DNA of 64,000 nt from Noviherbaspirillum autotrophicum (GTDB lineage: Bacteria; Pseudomonadota; Gammaproteobacteria; Burkholderiales; Burkholderiaceae_D): contig NZ_JWJG01000028.1 of the NCBI RefSeq assembly GCF_000818395.1, forward strand, positions 1,552,222-1,616,221. Direction: 5' to 3'. Position 1 is the stretch's first letter. Each line of letters begins with the position of its first letter. The notes beneath the pieces are model-generated. The model was given only the letters and a program-made list of their open reading frames with translations, did not search any database and was not told the DNA's origin. Position numbers and translations under genes: made by a program. Positions 1-8,600 of this stretch are shown here, in pieces.

Positions 1-453
1 GCGCTCGCCGCCGGACAACTCGCCCGGCACATGCGTCACACGCTTGGACAAGCCAACGCGCGCGAGGACCGCCTGCGCCGCCTCGTGCGCCTGCTGGCGG
101 CCGACACGCCGAATCATGAGCGGCATGGCCACGTTGTCAAGTGCTGAAAATTCCGGCAGCAGGTGATGGAACTGGTACACGAAGCCGAGCGACTTGTTGC
201 GCAGCTCGCCGCGCGCCTTTTCACTGAGGCCCGCGACGTCCTGGCCGAGCAGCGTGACGCTGCCTGCGCTCGGCGTATCGAGTCCGCCCAGCAGGTGCAA
301 CAGCGTCGACTTGCCCGAACCGGATGCGCCGACAATGGCAACACGCTCTCCCCTGTCCACGGAAAAGTCGATGCCTTTCAACACGTCGACCGAGTACTTC
401 CCCTGCGTGAAGGTCTTGGCAAGGCCGCGGCATGACAATACGGTTTGATTCAT
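1..453 (-). CDS. lolD: Lipoprotein-releasing system ATP-binding protein LolD (3' end beyond window)
   Basis: This is the ATPase of the LolCDE inner-membrane transporter, which extracts outer-membrane-bound lipoproteins and hands them to LolA. Seen: 151 codons from ATG at 453 to the window edge. They include Walker [10 protein letters not shown] (residues 42-50), a Q-loop region [12 protein letters not shown], and the ABC signature LSGGE in the last codons before the edge. Walker B and the H-loop must lie outside the window. The gene lies 25 bp downstream of the permease gene on the same strand, the usual lolC-lolD arrangement. LolD is preferred over a generic MacB-type ATPase because of the neighbour and the HHLLPEF motif typical of LolD. 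Confidence 0.93.
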   Translation of the reverse strand, partial: MNQTVLSCRGLAKTFTQGKYSVDVLKGIDFSVDRGERVAIVGASGSGKSTLLHLLGGLDTPSAGSVTLLGQDVAGLSEKARGELRNKSLGFVYQFHHLLPEFSALDNVAMPLMIRRVGRQQAHEAAQAVLARVGLSKRVTHVPGELSGGER

Positions 454-478
454 CTCAAGTATTCCGGTCTGTTCGTCG

Positions 479-1744
479 TCATTCGTAGCGCAGCGCCTCG
501 GCCGGCCGCACGCCGGCGGCGCGCCAGCTCGGGTACAGCGTGGCGAGGAAGGCCAGGATCACGGATACGGAGCCGATCGTCCATACATCGGGCCAGCGCA
601 GGTCGGACGGCAAGGCGGTGATCAGGTAGATATCCTTGGACAGGAACTGCACGCCCAGCAGGTGCTCGATGAAGGGCACGATGACGTCGACGTTGAGCGC
701 CACGATCACGCCCAGGCCGACCCCGATGGCTGTGCCGAGCAGGCCGACCAGCGCGCCCTGGATCATGAAGATTTTCATGATGGAGCCGGGCGACGCGCCC
801 AGCGTGCGCAGGATCGCGATATCCGACTGCTTGTCGGTGACGGTCATCACCAGCGTCGACACCAGGTTGAAGGCGGCGACCGCCACGATCAGCGTAAGGA
901 TGATGAACATCATGCGCTTCTCGGTCTGCACGGCGGCAAACCAGGTGCGGTTCTGCTTGGACCAGTCGAGGATGTACAGGTTGCCGGACAGGATGCGGGA
1001 CAAGGCCGTCGCCACCTGCGGCGCGCGTTGCATGTCTTGCACCCGCAGGCGCAGGCCGGACGGGCCGTCGAGCCGGAACATACGCATCGCGTCGTCGATC
1101 TGGATGAAGGCCAGGCTGGAGTCGTATTCGTTGTGTCCCGCCTCGAAGATGGCGCCAACCGTGAACTGCTTCAGGCGCGGCAGCACGCCGGCGGGCGTAA
1201 CCTGCCCTTGCGGCGCGATCATCGTGACCTTGTCGCCGACCTCCACATGCAGTCCGCGCGCCAGTTCCTTGCCGAGGATGATGTTGAATTCGCCCGGTTG
1301 CAGGCTGCCGAAGCTACCGGCCTTGATCTGCTGCGCCACGTCCGACACCTTCGGCTCTTCCTGCGTGAGGATGCCGCGCACCATCACTCCGCGCACCGTG
1401 TCGTCATGCGTGAGCATGGCCTGCGCCGCCACGTACGGCGCTGCGCCGATGACTTCCTTGTCCTGGAAGGCTTCGCGCGCGGTGGCGCGCCAGTCCGGCA
1501 TGCTGCCGCTGGCGTCGTACACCTCGATGTGCGACAGCACCGACAGCATGCGGTCGCGCACCTCCTTCTGGAAACCGTTCATCACTGACAGCACCACGAT
1601 CAGCGCGGCCACGCCGAGCGCTATGCCGGCCATCGAAATGAGGGAAATGAAGGAAATGAAACTGTTGCGACCGCTGCGCCGTCCGGCGCGCGTATAGCGG
1701 ATACCGACCAGCCATTCGAATGGTAGATTTTTGATGATGCTCAA
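479..1744 (-). CDS. lolC: Lipoprotein-releasing ABC transporter permease LolC/LolE
   Basis: Inner-membrane permease of the Lol lipoprotein sorting system. Seen: an N-terminal segment [13 protein letters not shown] typical of LolC/E, a first membrane helix at about residues 27-50, a large periplasmic domain of roughly 200 residues, then three hydrophobic segments near the C-terminus (FtsX/MacB-like permease fold) ending PAEALRYE. The frame is open from ATG at 1798 (439 aa). I prefer the TTG at 1744 (421 aa) because AGGAG lies 7 nt upstream of it and the extra 18 residues do not look like LolC. lolD follows 25 bp downstream. Betaproteobacteria often have a single permease, so LolC versus LolE cannot be decided here. 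Confidence 0.9.
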   Translation of the reverse strand: MSIIKNLPFEWLVGIRYTRAGRRSGRNSFISFISLISMAGIALGVAALIVVLSVMNGFQKEVRDRMLSVLSHIEVYDASGSMPDWRATAREAFQDKEVIGAAPYVAAQAMLTHDDTVRGVMVRGILTQEEPKVSDVAQQIKAGSFGSLQPGEFNIILGKELARGLHVEVGDKVTMIAPQGQVTPAGVLPRLKQFTVGAIFEAGHNEYDSSLAFIQIDDAMRMFRLDGPSGLRLRVQDMQRAPQVATALSRILSGNLYILDWSKQNRTWFAAVQTEKRMMFIILTLIVAVAAFNLVSTLVMTVTDKQSDIAILRTLGASPGSIMKIFMIQGALVGLLGTAIGVGLGVIVALNVDVIVPFIEHLLGVQFLSKDIYLITALPSDLRWPDVWTIGSVSVILAFLATLYPSWRAAGVRPAEALRYE

Positions 1745-1888
1745 AAGATGACTCCTGGAAGAGGTTGCGCATAAGCGGGCGTTTTCACGGACAGGCAAAT
1801 CGCCCTAGACTTAATTGCAACTCCTTGATGCAGCCCGCAGTTTGCCACATAACGAGTTGGAGGAACAGGACAGGTACGCGGGCGGCTC

Positions 1889-4696
1889 CTACGCCTCGAC
1901 CAGCAACGCCACCGGCAGCAGCGCCAAGGCATCGCGCATGAGCAGCTTTCCCGATGCCGTGCGCACAGTACGCCCCGTATACATGTCCATCCAGGTCGAG
2001 TTCGTCACGAACGACAAGTCGGCCGCCGTATCCTGCCAGACGTCGGCGGGCGCGACGGGCAAGCCATCGTCGCCCAGCAAGCGCACCGGCAAATGGGTCG
2101 CAAGGACGATCGCAGCGCGATCCTTCAGGCGGCGGGCGAATCCGATCGCATGGCTGGCCTGCGCTCCGGTGACGCCGAGCGGCTGGTAGGCGCCACGGAA
2201 AAACAGGTCGTGTTCACGCGCGCGCAGCCGCAGCGTACGGCGGACGATCTGCTGCTTGAGGCGCCCCGATTGCCAGCCTGCGACACCCGAGATGGGAGCA
2301 TCTGCGCCTTGCAGCGCCTGCAGGCGCGCCGCGTAATCGACAGGGCGCCGGTTGTCCGGATCGACCAGGCTGAAGTCCCAGAACTCGGTTCCCTGGTACA
2401 GGTCGGGCACGCCGGGCGACGTCATACGCAGCACGGTCTGCGCGAGGCTGTTGACCACGCCCGCCGGGGTGAGCCTGCGCACGAAGGCGGCGAGCGCGGA
2501 CAGGAACGCGTTTTCCGGCTTCACATCGAGAATGGCAAGCAGGAAGCGCCGGCAAGCCGCTTCGTACTCTTCGTTGGGCATGACCCAGTCGCTGACCTGC
2601 TTGGCTTCGCGCAGCGCCTTGGTCTGCCAGTTCTCGATGCGCCGGGCGAACTGGGCGACACCCTCCCGGTCCGTGATGTCGAGCCCGATCGGCCAGGCGC
2701 CCGCCAGCATCTGGTACAGCATCAGCTCGTCGGCGGGTTGCGGCGCGACCGAGGCCGAAATGCCGCCCTCCCCGGTCACGGTGCCGCGCGCCGGCGCATT
2801 CAGGTGCATCCACTCGTGCACGGTGCGCACCCACTCTCCGGCCAGCTCGCTGATTGCCGCGATGCGCGCACGCACGTCCTCGCCGCGCTTGTGATCGTGG
2901 GTCGCGGTGGCCAGCATCGAGTGGGGGAAGTGCGCAGCCCTGGCAAGGTTCGCTTCGTGGAACTCGCGGACGCTGATGGAAAATTCGCACGGATCGGAGC
3001 CGACCTCGTTGCGCGACAGCAGCCGCCCATAGCGGTAGAAGGCGGTATCCTCGACCGACTTGGCCGCCAGCGGCGGCGTCAGCTGCTGGAAGCGCGTGAT
3101 GGCGCGCTGGTGCAGGCTGCGCACGCGCTGGCTGGCGGCGTCGCGCGGCGCGTCGCCGCCCAGCCAGCGCGCCAGCACGTCCAGGAGCGGCGCTTCGGTG
3201 CGCTCCACGCTGTGGCGCGCCTTTTCCAGCGTGCGGTCGATCACTTCCTGGTCCAGCTCGTCTCGGCCCTGGATGCCGGTATAGGTGCGGTACACCGGAA
3301 AATGCACCAGCAGTTCGGTAAATACGCGCCGGATCGCGCCCAGCGAATAGTCGCGCGTGCGCAGGTCGGTGCGCGCCACCGCATGCAGGGAGCGCGCGGT
3401 CGCCTCGAATTCGCCCGCCAGGTTGGCGGCAAGCAGCTGGCGCCGGGCCAGCCGCACCTCGTCCTGGAAGTCGAGGTCGCGCCCGCTCAGTTCCGACCAT
3501 TGCGCGGAGAGCGGCGCCTCGCCGGCCGGATCGTGCAGCAGCGCGCCGACGCGGTCCATGAAATCGTAGCCGCTGGTGCCGTCGATGTCCCAGTCGCGCC
3601 GCAACTGCTCGTCATGCGCCAGGATCTTCTCGACGACGATGTAGGCCGGCGCCGGCGGCAGTTCCGGCGGGCGCTGCGCGGAGAGCGCCTGCAGCCGGCG
3701 CCGCAGCTTGCGGCAATAGGCGCCCGGATCGGCCAGGCCATCCACATGGTCGATGCGCACGCCGTCGATGAGCCCCTCGGTGTACAGCCGGAAGATCAGC
3801 GCATGGGTGGCCTCGAACACCTCGTCCTGCTCCACCCGCACGCCGGCCAGGTCGGTGACCTCGAAAAAGCGGCGCCAGTTGATGCCGTCGGCCGCGCAGC
3901 GCCACCACGCAAGGCGGTAATGCTGGCACTCCAGCAGCGCATGCAGATTCTCGAACCCCTGCGGCGTTTGCACAGAATAATGCGCGAGGGCCGCCTCGAT
4001 GTCGGCGCGGCCCTCGCTGCTGCGCGCCAGTTCGCGCAGCAGGCTGCAGCCCATATCGGCATTGTGCTGGGTGAGCGCACCGCGCTCGCGCCCGCCCTCC
4101 TCGAAGGTGGCAATCGCCGCGTTCAGGCGCGGCGAGCCGGCCGCGCGCAAAATGCCGGCGTAGTCTGCCGGAGCGATCGGAAAGCAGTGCGTGTAGTACG
4201 CCGCATGGAACTTGCCGCGCTCGGCATTGAACTGCAGCCGGATCTCGCCCGCGCCCAGCACGTCGCCGTACGGCTGCCCCAGGAACGGCGCCATCACCTT
4301 GCCGTGCAGGGACTCGTCGGCCGGATGCCAGTCGATATCGAACCAGTGCGCGTAGGGGCTGCCCGGCCCCCATTCGAGCACGTGCTGCCACCACGGGTTT
4401 TCGGCGCCCACGCCCATGTGGTTAGGCACGATGTCGAGGATGAGCCCCATGTCAGCCGCGCGCAGGCGCCCGACCAGCAGGCGCAGCCCTTCCTCGCCGC
4501 CGAGCTCCGGGTTGATATGGGTGGGATCGACGATGTCGTAGCCGTGCATTGAGCCGCTGCGCGCGGTCAGGATCGGCGACGCATAAATGTGGCTGACGCC
4601 GAGCGATGCGCAATAAGGCACCACCTCGGCCGCCTGCTCGAAATTGAAATCCCTGTGCAGCTGCAACCTGGCGGTGGACGACGGAATGGACATCAT
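1889..4696 (-). CDS. treY: Maltooligosyl trehalose synthase TreY
   Basis: Converts the reducing-end alpha-1,4 bond of maltodextrins into the alpha,alpha-1,1 bond, giving maltooligosyl trehalose for TreZ. It is a 935-residue cytoplasmic GH13_26 enzyme, within the usual size. Seen: the family N-terminus with SHIYASPIL, catalytic region I DIVPNHMG (about residue 90), region II GVRIDHVDGL with the nucleophile Asp (about 315), region III VVEKIL with the acid Glu (about 352), and region IV ATHDHKRGED (about 600). The start overlaps the malQ stop in an ATGATG arrangement, so translational coupling is likely. It is the last gene of the long glucan/trehalose operon. About 90-140 bp separate it from lolC. 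Confidence 0.96.
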   Translation of the reverse strand: MMSIPSSTARLQLHRDFNFEQAAEVVPYCASLGVSHIYASPILTARSGSMHGYDIVDPTHINPELGGEEGLRLLVGRLRAADMGLILDIVPNHMGVGAENPWWQHVLEWGPGSPYAHWFDIDWHPADESLHGKVMAPFLGQPYGDVLGAGEIRLQFNAERGKFHAAYYTHCFPIAPADYAGILRAAGSPRLNAAIATFEEGGRERGALTQHNADMGCSLLRELARSSEGRADIEAALAHYSVQTPQGFENLHALLECQHYRLAWWRCAADGINWRRFFEVTDLAGVRVEQDEVFEATHALIFRLYTEGLIDGVRIDHVDGLADPGAYCRKLRRRLQALSAQRPPELPPAPAYIVVEKILAHDEQLRRDWDIDGTSGYDFMDRVGALLHDPAGEAPLSAQWSELSGRDLDFQDEVRLARRQLLAANLAGEFEATARSLHAVARTDLRTRDYSLGAIRRVFTELLVHFPVYRTYTGIQGRDELDQEVIDRTLEKARHSVERTEAPLLDVLARWLGGDAPRDAASQRVRSLHQRAITRFQQLTPPLAAKSVEDTAFYRYGRLLSRNEVGSDPCEFSISVREFHEANLARAAHFPHSMLATATHDHKRGEDVRARIAAISELAGEWVRTVHEWMHLNAPARGTVTGEGGISASVAPQPADELMLYQMLAGAWPIGLDITDREGVAQFARRIENWQTKALREAKQVSDWVMPNEEYEAACRRFLLAILDVKPENAFLSALAAFVRRLTPAGVVNSLAQTVLRMTSPGVPDLYQGTEFWDFSLVDPDNRRPVDYAARLQALQGADAPISGVAGWQSGRLKQQIVRRTLRLRAREHDLFFRGAYQPLGVTGAQASHAIGFARRLKDRAAIVLATHLPVRLLGDDGLPVAPADVWQDTAADLSFVTNSTWMDMYTGRTVRTASGKLLMRDALALLPVALLVEA

Positions 4697-6804
4697 GATT
4701 CCTTGAAGGAGCGGTTGCGGTTCATGGCTGCAAGCCGGTTCGCCACCGCCGGTTCGTCGAGCAGCCGGTCAACCGTTTGCGGCAGGCGGCGGCGCCAGTT
4801 GGGATGGGTGTCGACCGTGCCGGGCAGATTGGGGGACTCCTGCAGGCCGAGCGCATCCTCCACCGGCAGCACCGCCAGCGGCGCGGGCGCGGCGGCGATG
4901 AAGGCCGCTGCCGCATCGACCACCGGCGCACTCTGATCCGAGGCAGGCATCGTGCCGTGCGCATTGCCCGTTTCGATCAAGGCTTGCCACAGTTCGCCGC
5001 GCTCGCGTGCGCGGTCGTGTCGCGCGTCGCTTTCGGACTGGCCCGGCGCAAGCAAGTCGAGCCGCGCGCGCCAGTCGATGTCGCGCTCCTGCCACCAGCC
5101 GGCAATCGTCGGCAGGTCGTGGGTAGTGGTGGTCGCAATCGCATGGCGCGGCCATTCGCCGGGATGCAGGAAGCGCGCACCGTGACGCTGGAACATCAGC
5201 ACCCGGATGCCCAGCAGCCCGGCCTGCGCCAGCTGCGTATCGAAGCCTTCGGGCACGGTGCCGAGGTCTTCGCCGATGACAATCGCGCGATGGCGCCACG
5301 ATTCCAGCGCGATCAGGCGCAGCAAGTCCTTTAGCGGATAGCGCAGGTAGGCGCCCTGCTGAGGCGATGCGCCGTTCGGCACCAGCCACAGGCGGGTCAG
5401 GCCGAGCACATGGTCGATGCGCGCGCCGCCGGCATGGGCAAAGGTGGCGCGCAGCATCTCGATGTAGGCGCCGAAGCCCTGCGCCTTCATCGCATGCGGA
5501 GAGAACGCGCCGAGCCCCCAGCTCTGGCCGTGCGTGTTGAGCACGTCCGGCGGCGCACCGACCGACAGGCCGTTGATGATCTCTGCCTGCCGGCTCCATG
5601 CCTGGCTGCCGTCGTTGTCGGCGCCCACCGCCAGATCGGTGATCAATCCGATCGGCATGCCTGCGTCGCGCGCCGCCTTTTGTGCGCCAGACAGGCCGCG
5701 TGCGGCCTGCCATTGCAGGAATTCGTGGAAGCCAACTTCGGCGGCGTGCTGGTGCGCGAACGCCTCGACGTCGGCGCTGCGCGGGTCGCGCAGGCCTGCG
5801 GGCCAGGTGCGCCAGTCGCCGCTCTCGCCGTGCCCGACGCGCCACGCATGCAAGGCCTCGAAGCGCGCATGGTCTCGCAGCGCATCCCCGCCCTGCCGGC
5901 GGAATTGTTCGAAGTCACCGCCGGCATCGCCTGCGACAAAACGTTCGTGCAGGCGCCGCAACAGCGCCAGCCGCAGCGAAGCAGCCGCCGGCCAGTCGAT
6001 CAGCTCATCCTGCTCCAGCGCGGCGTACCTGGCGGCGGCGTCCGCGCCGAGCCCGGCCAGGGCCGCCGCCATCGCATCGGCTCCCAGCACCGCCGCCGGG
6101 TCGATATGCAAGGCATTCAGGAACAGCCGGCTGGAAGGCCCGTAGGGGCTGAAGCGGCGCACATCGGCGCTGAACATCGCATGCACCGGGCTGATCGCCA
6201 CTGCCGACGCGCCATGCGCTGCGGCCGAGCGCACCAGCGCAGACAGGCCGCTGAAGTCGCCGATGCCGCCGTCGCCGGAGCGCCTGATCGAATACAGCTG
6301 CACACCCAGCCCCCACAGGCGCAGATCTGGCGGCGAGCTGCCGGCGCCGGCGGTGAGCGTATCGGCCACGCCGAAACAGCGCGGCGGCGCCACCGCCAGC
6401 GTCGCCGTTTCATTCGCCACCAGCAGGCGATGATAGCCATAGCGTTCGAGCGCCGGCAGCACGGCGCCTGCCGACACGTCATCGGGAAAGCGGCCGTCGA
6501 CATGGCCGCCGTCTTCGAGCTCGATGCGGTAAGGCATGCCGGCCAAGTGCGGCATCGGCGCCAGGCGGATCGGTTCCCCGACCGTGCCCGTCGCCAGGGT
6601 AGGCAGCCGGTCCGCGTCGTGCAGCGCGGCCAGGCGCGCGATGCTGTCGCGGCGCTGCTCGTCGCTGGCGCAGGGGAAGCCGAGCGCCTCGAGGATCGCC
6701 CGCAGCGCATCCGGCGCCACCTGCATCGGCTGTCCAAAGGCATTGGTCCATTCATGCGACAGGCCGGCAGCCCGCGCCAGATTCAACACGTCTGCATCGT
6801 TCAT
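4693..6804 (-). CDS. malQ: 4-alpha-glucanotransferase (amylomaltase) MalQ
   Basis: GH77 disproportionating enzyme. It transfers maltooligosyl units between alpha-1,4-glucans, so it can lengthen short oligosaccharides released by debranching into TreY substrates. The 703 residues match the long proteobacterial MalQ type with an N-terminal extension domain. Seen: RIDHVLGLTRLWLVP with the nucleophile Asp (about residue 463), VIGEDLGTVPEGF with the acid/base Glu (about 511), and TTHDLPTIAGWW (about 561). It overlaps treY by 4 nt and treZ by 4 nt (ATGA junctions), so it is part of a co-translated treZ-malQ-treY set. A MalQ inside a treY-treZ operon is common in Burkholderiales. Confidence 0.95.
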   Translation of the reverse strand: MNDADVLNLARAAGLSHEWTNAFGQPMQVAPDALRAILEALGFPCASDEQRRDSIARLAALHDADRLPTLATGTVGEPIRLAPMPHLAGMPYRIELEDGGHVDGRFPDDVSAGAVLPALERYGYHRLLVANETATLAVAPPRCFGVADTLTAGAGSSPPDLRLWGLGVQLYSIRRSGDGGIGDFSGLSALVRSAAAHGASAVAISPVHAMFSADVRRFSPYGPSSRLFLNALHIDPAAVLGADAMAAALAGLGADAAARYAALEQDELIDWPAAASLRLALLRRLHERFVAGDAGGDFEQFRRQGGDALRDHARFEALHAWRVGHGESGDWRTWPAGLRDPRSADVEAFAHQHAAEVGFHEFLQWQAARGLSGAQKAARDAGMPIGLITDLAVGADNDGSQAWSRQAEIINGLSVGAPPDVLNTHGQSWGLGAFSPHAMKAQGFGAYIEMLRATFAHAGGARIDHVLGLTRLWLVPNGASPQQGAYLRYPLKDLLRLIALESWRHRAIVIGEDLGTVPEGFDTQLAQAGLLGIRVLMFQRHGARFLHPGEWPRHAIATTTTHDLPTIAGWWQERDIDWRARLDLLAPGQSESDARHDRARERGELWQALIETGNAHGTMPASDQSAPVVDAAAAFIAAAPAPLAVLPVEDALGLQESPNLPGTVDTHPNWRRRLPQTVDRLLDEPAVANRLAAMNRNRSFKES

Positions 6805-8600
6805 GCCGAAGCCTCCAGAACCGCGATGAAGGCGTTCGATGGCAGTTCGTTGCTGGGCACCGAATTCTCCACGCCTCCGGTTGCAAAAAGAATCGTTCCG
6901 CCCTGGCCGTCGGCCAGCCGGTGATAGCTGATCGGCGCCGGTGCCGCGCCAAGATTGATGGCGACCATCAGCGCCTTGCCGTCCGCCATGCGCCAGCGTG
7001 CCTTCACCGCGGATTTGCCGATGATTTCGGCACCGAGCGCCTGCGCCGCATGCAGGCGCGGAACGATGTGCGTGCGCCGGATGTCAAGCAGGCTCTTTAT
7101 CCAGTCGCGCCAGGCGACGGCAACATCGGCGTCGGGCTTCGGAATCGAGTCGAGGAAGGTTTGCTCGTCGTTCGGATCGGGAATCCGCTCGCGGCGGGCC
7201 GGGTCGGAGAAGGCGGAAAAGCGCGCGAATTCCTGGCGCCGCCCGCTGCGCACCGCGTCGGCCAGCTGCGGCGTCAGGTGGCTGGTGAAATACAGGAAAG
7301 GCTGGGTCGCGCCGTATTCCTCGCCCATGAACAGCAGCGGAATCTGCGGCGACAACAGCAGGAGCGCGACCGCCGCGCGCAGCGCATGCGGGTCAGCCAG
7401 CGTTGTGAGGCGGTCGCCGAAGGCGCGGTTGCCGATCTGGTCGTGATTCTGCAGGAAGAAAACGAAGGATGTCGGCGGCAAGTGCGCGCTCGGCTCGCCG
7501 CGCAAGGCGCCGCCCGCATAGAGCGAGGTCTCGCCCTGGTAGATGAAGCCTTCGGCCAGCCCGCGCGCCAGCTTTTCCGACGACTGATTGACGTAGCCGG
7601 CATAGTAGCCCTCGTGCTCGCCGGTCAGCATCACATGCACGATGTGGTGCATGTCGTCGTTCCACTGGGCGTCGAACAGGCGGGAAGGAGTGCGCTCAAG
7701 CAGGCGCGCGCTGTTGTCGTCGTTTTCCAGCACCAGGTGCACGTGGCGCTGCGGCGGCATGCTGGCGCGCACCCGCTGCGCCAGTTCCACCAGCCAGTCC
7801 CTCTCGCTGATGGCATGCACCGCATCCAGCCGCAGGCCGTCGAAACGGAACTCGTGCAGCCAGTAGAGCGCATTCTCCGTGAAAAAGTCGCGCACCTCGC
7901 GTCGGCGGAAGTCGATCGCCTGCCCCCACGGCGTTTGGATGTCGTCGCGGAAGAAGGACGAGGCATAGGCGCCAAGGTAATTGCCATCCGGCCCGAAGTG
8001 GTTGTACACCACGTCCAGGAAGACCATCATGCCCAGCCCGTGCGCTGCGTCGATCAGTTCCTTGAGCTGGTCCGGCGTGCCGTAGGCCGCATCCGGCGCA
8101 TAGGGCAGCACACCGTCGTAGCCCCAGTTGCGCGGCCCCGGAAAATCGGCGACCGGCATCAGCTCGACCGCGGTGATGCCGATGTCCGCGAGCGCCGGCA
8201 ATTGCCGCATCACGCCCCGGAATCCTTCGCGGCCGCCGAACGCGCCCACATGCAGCTCGTACAGGACGGTTTCGTGCCAGGGCCGGCCATTCCAATCGGT
8301 GTTTTTCCATTGATAAGAGCCGGGGTCGCACACGATGCTGGCATCATGCACGTCGCCGGCCTGGGCGCGCGACGCCGGGTCGGGCACCGCCAGGCCGGGT
8401 TCGACTCGGTAGCGGTAACGCGCTCCGGCACCGCACTCGGCATGGGCCTCGAACCAGCCGCCGTCAAGCCGCTTCATCGGCAGCGCCGCCATGCCGTCGA
8501 TCTCGACGCTGGCCTGCGCCTTGTCGGGCGCCCACAGGCGAAAGCGGGTGCGGTTGGGCGCGACCAGTTGCGCGCCGAAGGATGGATTAAATGGTGACAT
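6801..8600 (-). CDS. treZ: Malto-oligosyltrehalose trehalohydrolase TreZ
   Basis: Hydrolyses the alpha-1,4 bond next to the trehalose end of maltooligosyl trehalose, releasing trehalose. GH13_10, 599 aa, normal length. Seen: an N-terminal CBM48-like domain (RFRLWAPDKAQASVEI), region I FLDVVYNHFGPDGNYL, region II FDGLRLDAVHAI (nucleophile Asp), region III LVLENDDN (acid Glu) and region IV FLQNHDQIGNRAFGDRL. The first 14 nt of the gene overlap the end of the upstream glgX, and the last 4 overlap malQ. With treY two genes downstream it completes the TreYZ route from glucan to trehalose. Confidence 0.96.
   Translation of the reverse strand: MSPFNPSFGAQLVAPNRTRFRLWAPDKAQASVEIDGMAALPMKRLDGGWFEAHAECGAGARYRYRVEPGLAVPDPASRAQAGDVHDASIVCDPGSYQWKNTDWNGRPWHETVLYELHVGAFGGREGFRGVMRQLPALADIGITAVELMPVADFPGPRNWGYDGVLPYAPDAAYGTPDQLKELIDAAHGLGMMVFLDVVYNHFGPDGNYLGAYASSFFRDDIQTPWGQAIDFRRREVRDFFTENALYWLHEFRFDGLRLDAVHAISERDWLVELAQRVRASMPPQRHVHLVLENDDNSARLLERTPSRLFDAQWNDDMHHIVHVMLTGEHEGYYAGYVNQSSEKLARGLAEGFIYQGETSLYAGGALRGEPSAHLPPTSFVFFLQNHDQIGNRAFGDRLTTLADPHALRAAVALLLLSPQIPLLFMGEEYGATQPFLYFTSHLTPQLADAVRSGRRQEFARFSAFSDPARRERIPDPNDEQTFLDSIPKPDADVAVAWRDWIKSLLDIRRTHIVPRLHAAQALGAEIIGKSAVKARWRMADGKALMVAINLGAAPAPISYHRLADGQGGTILFATGGVENSVPSNELPSNAFIAVLEASA

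Noticed and set aside
2093-4552. Open frame of about 820 codons on the plus strand
   Set aside because: Antisense shadow of treY; same Arg/Gln/His-rich composition, no recognisable domain.
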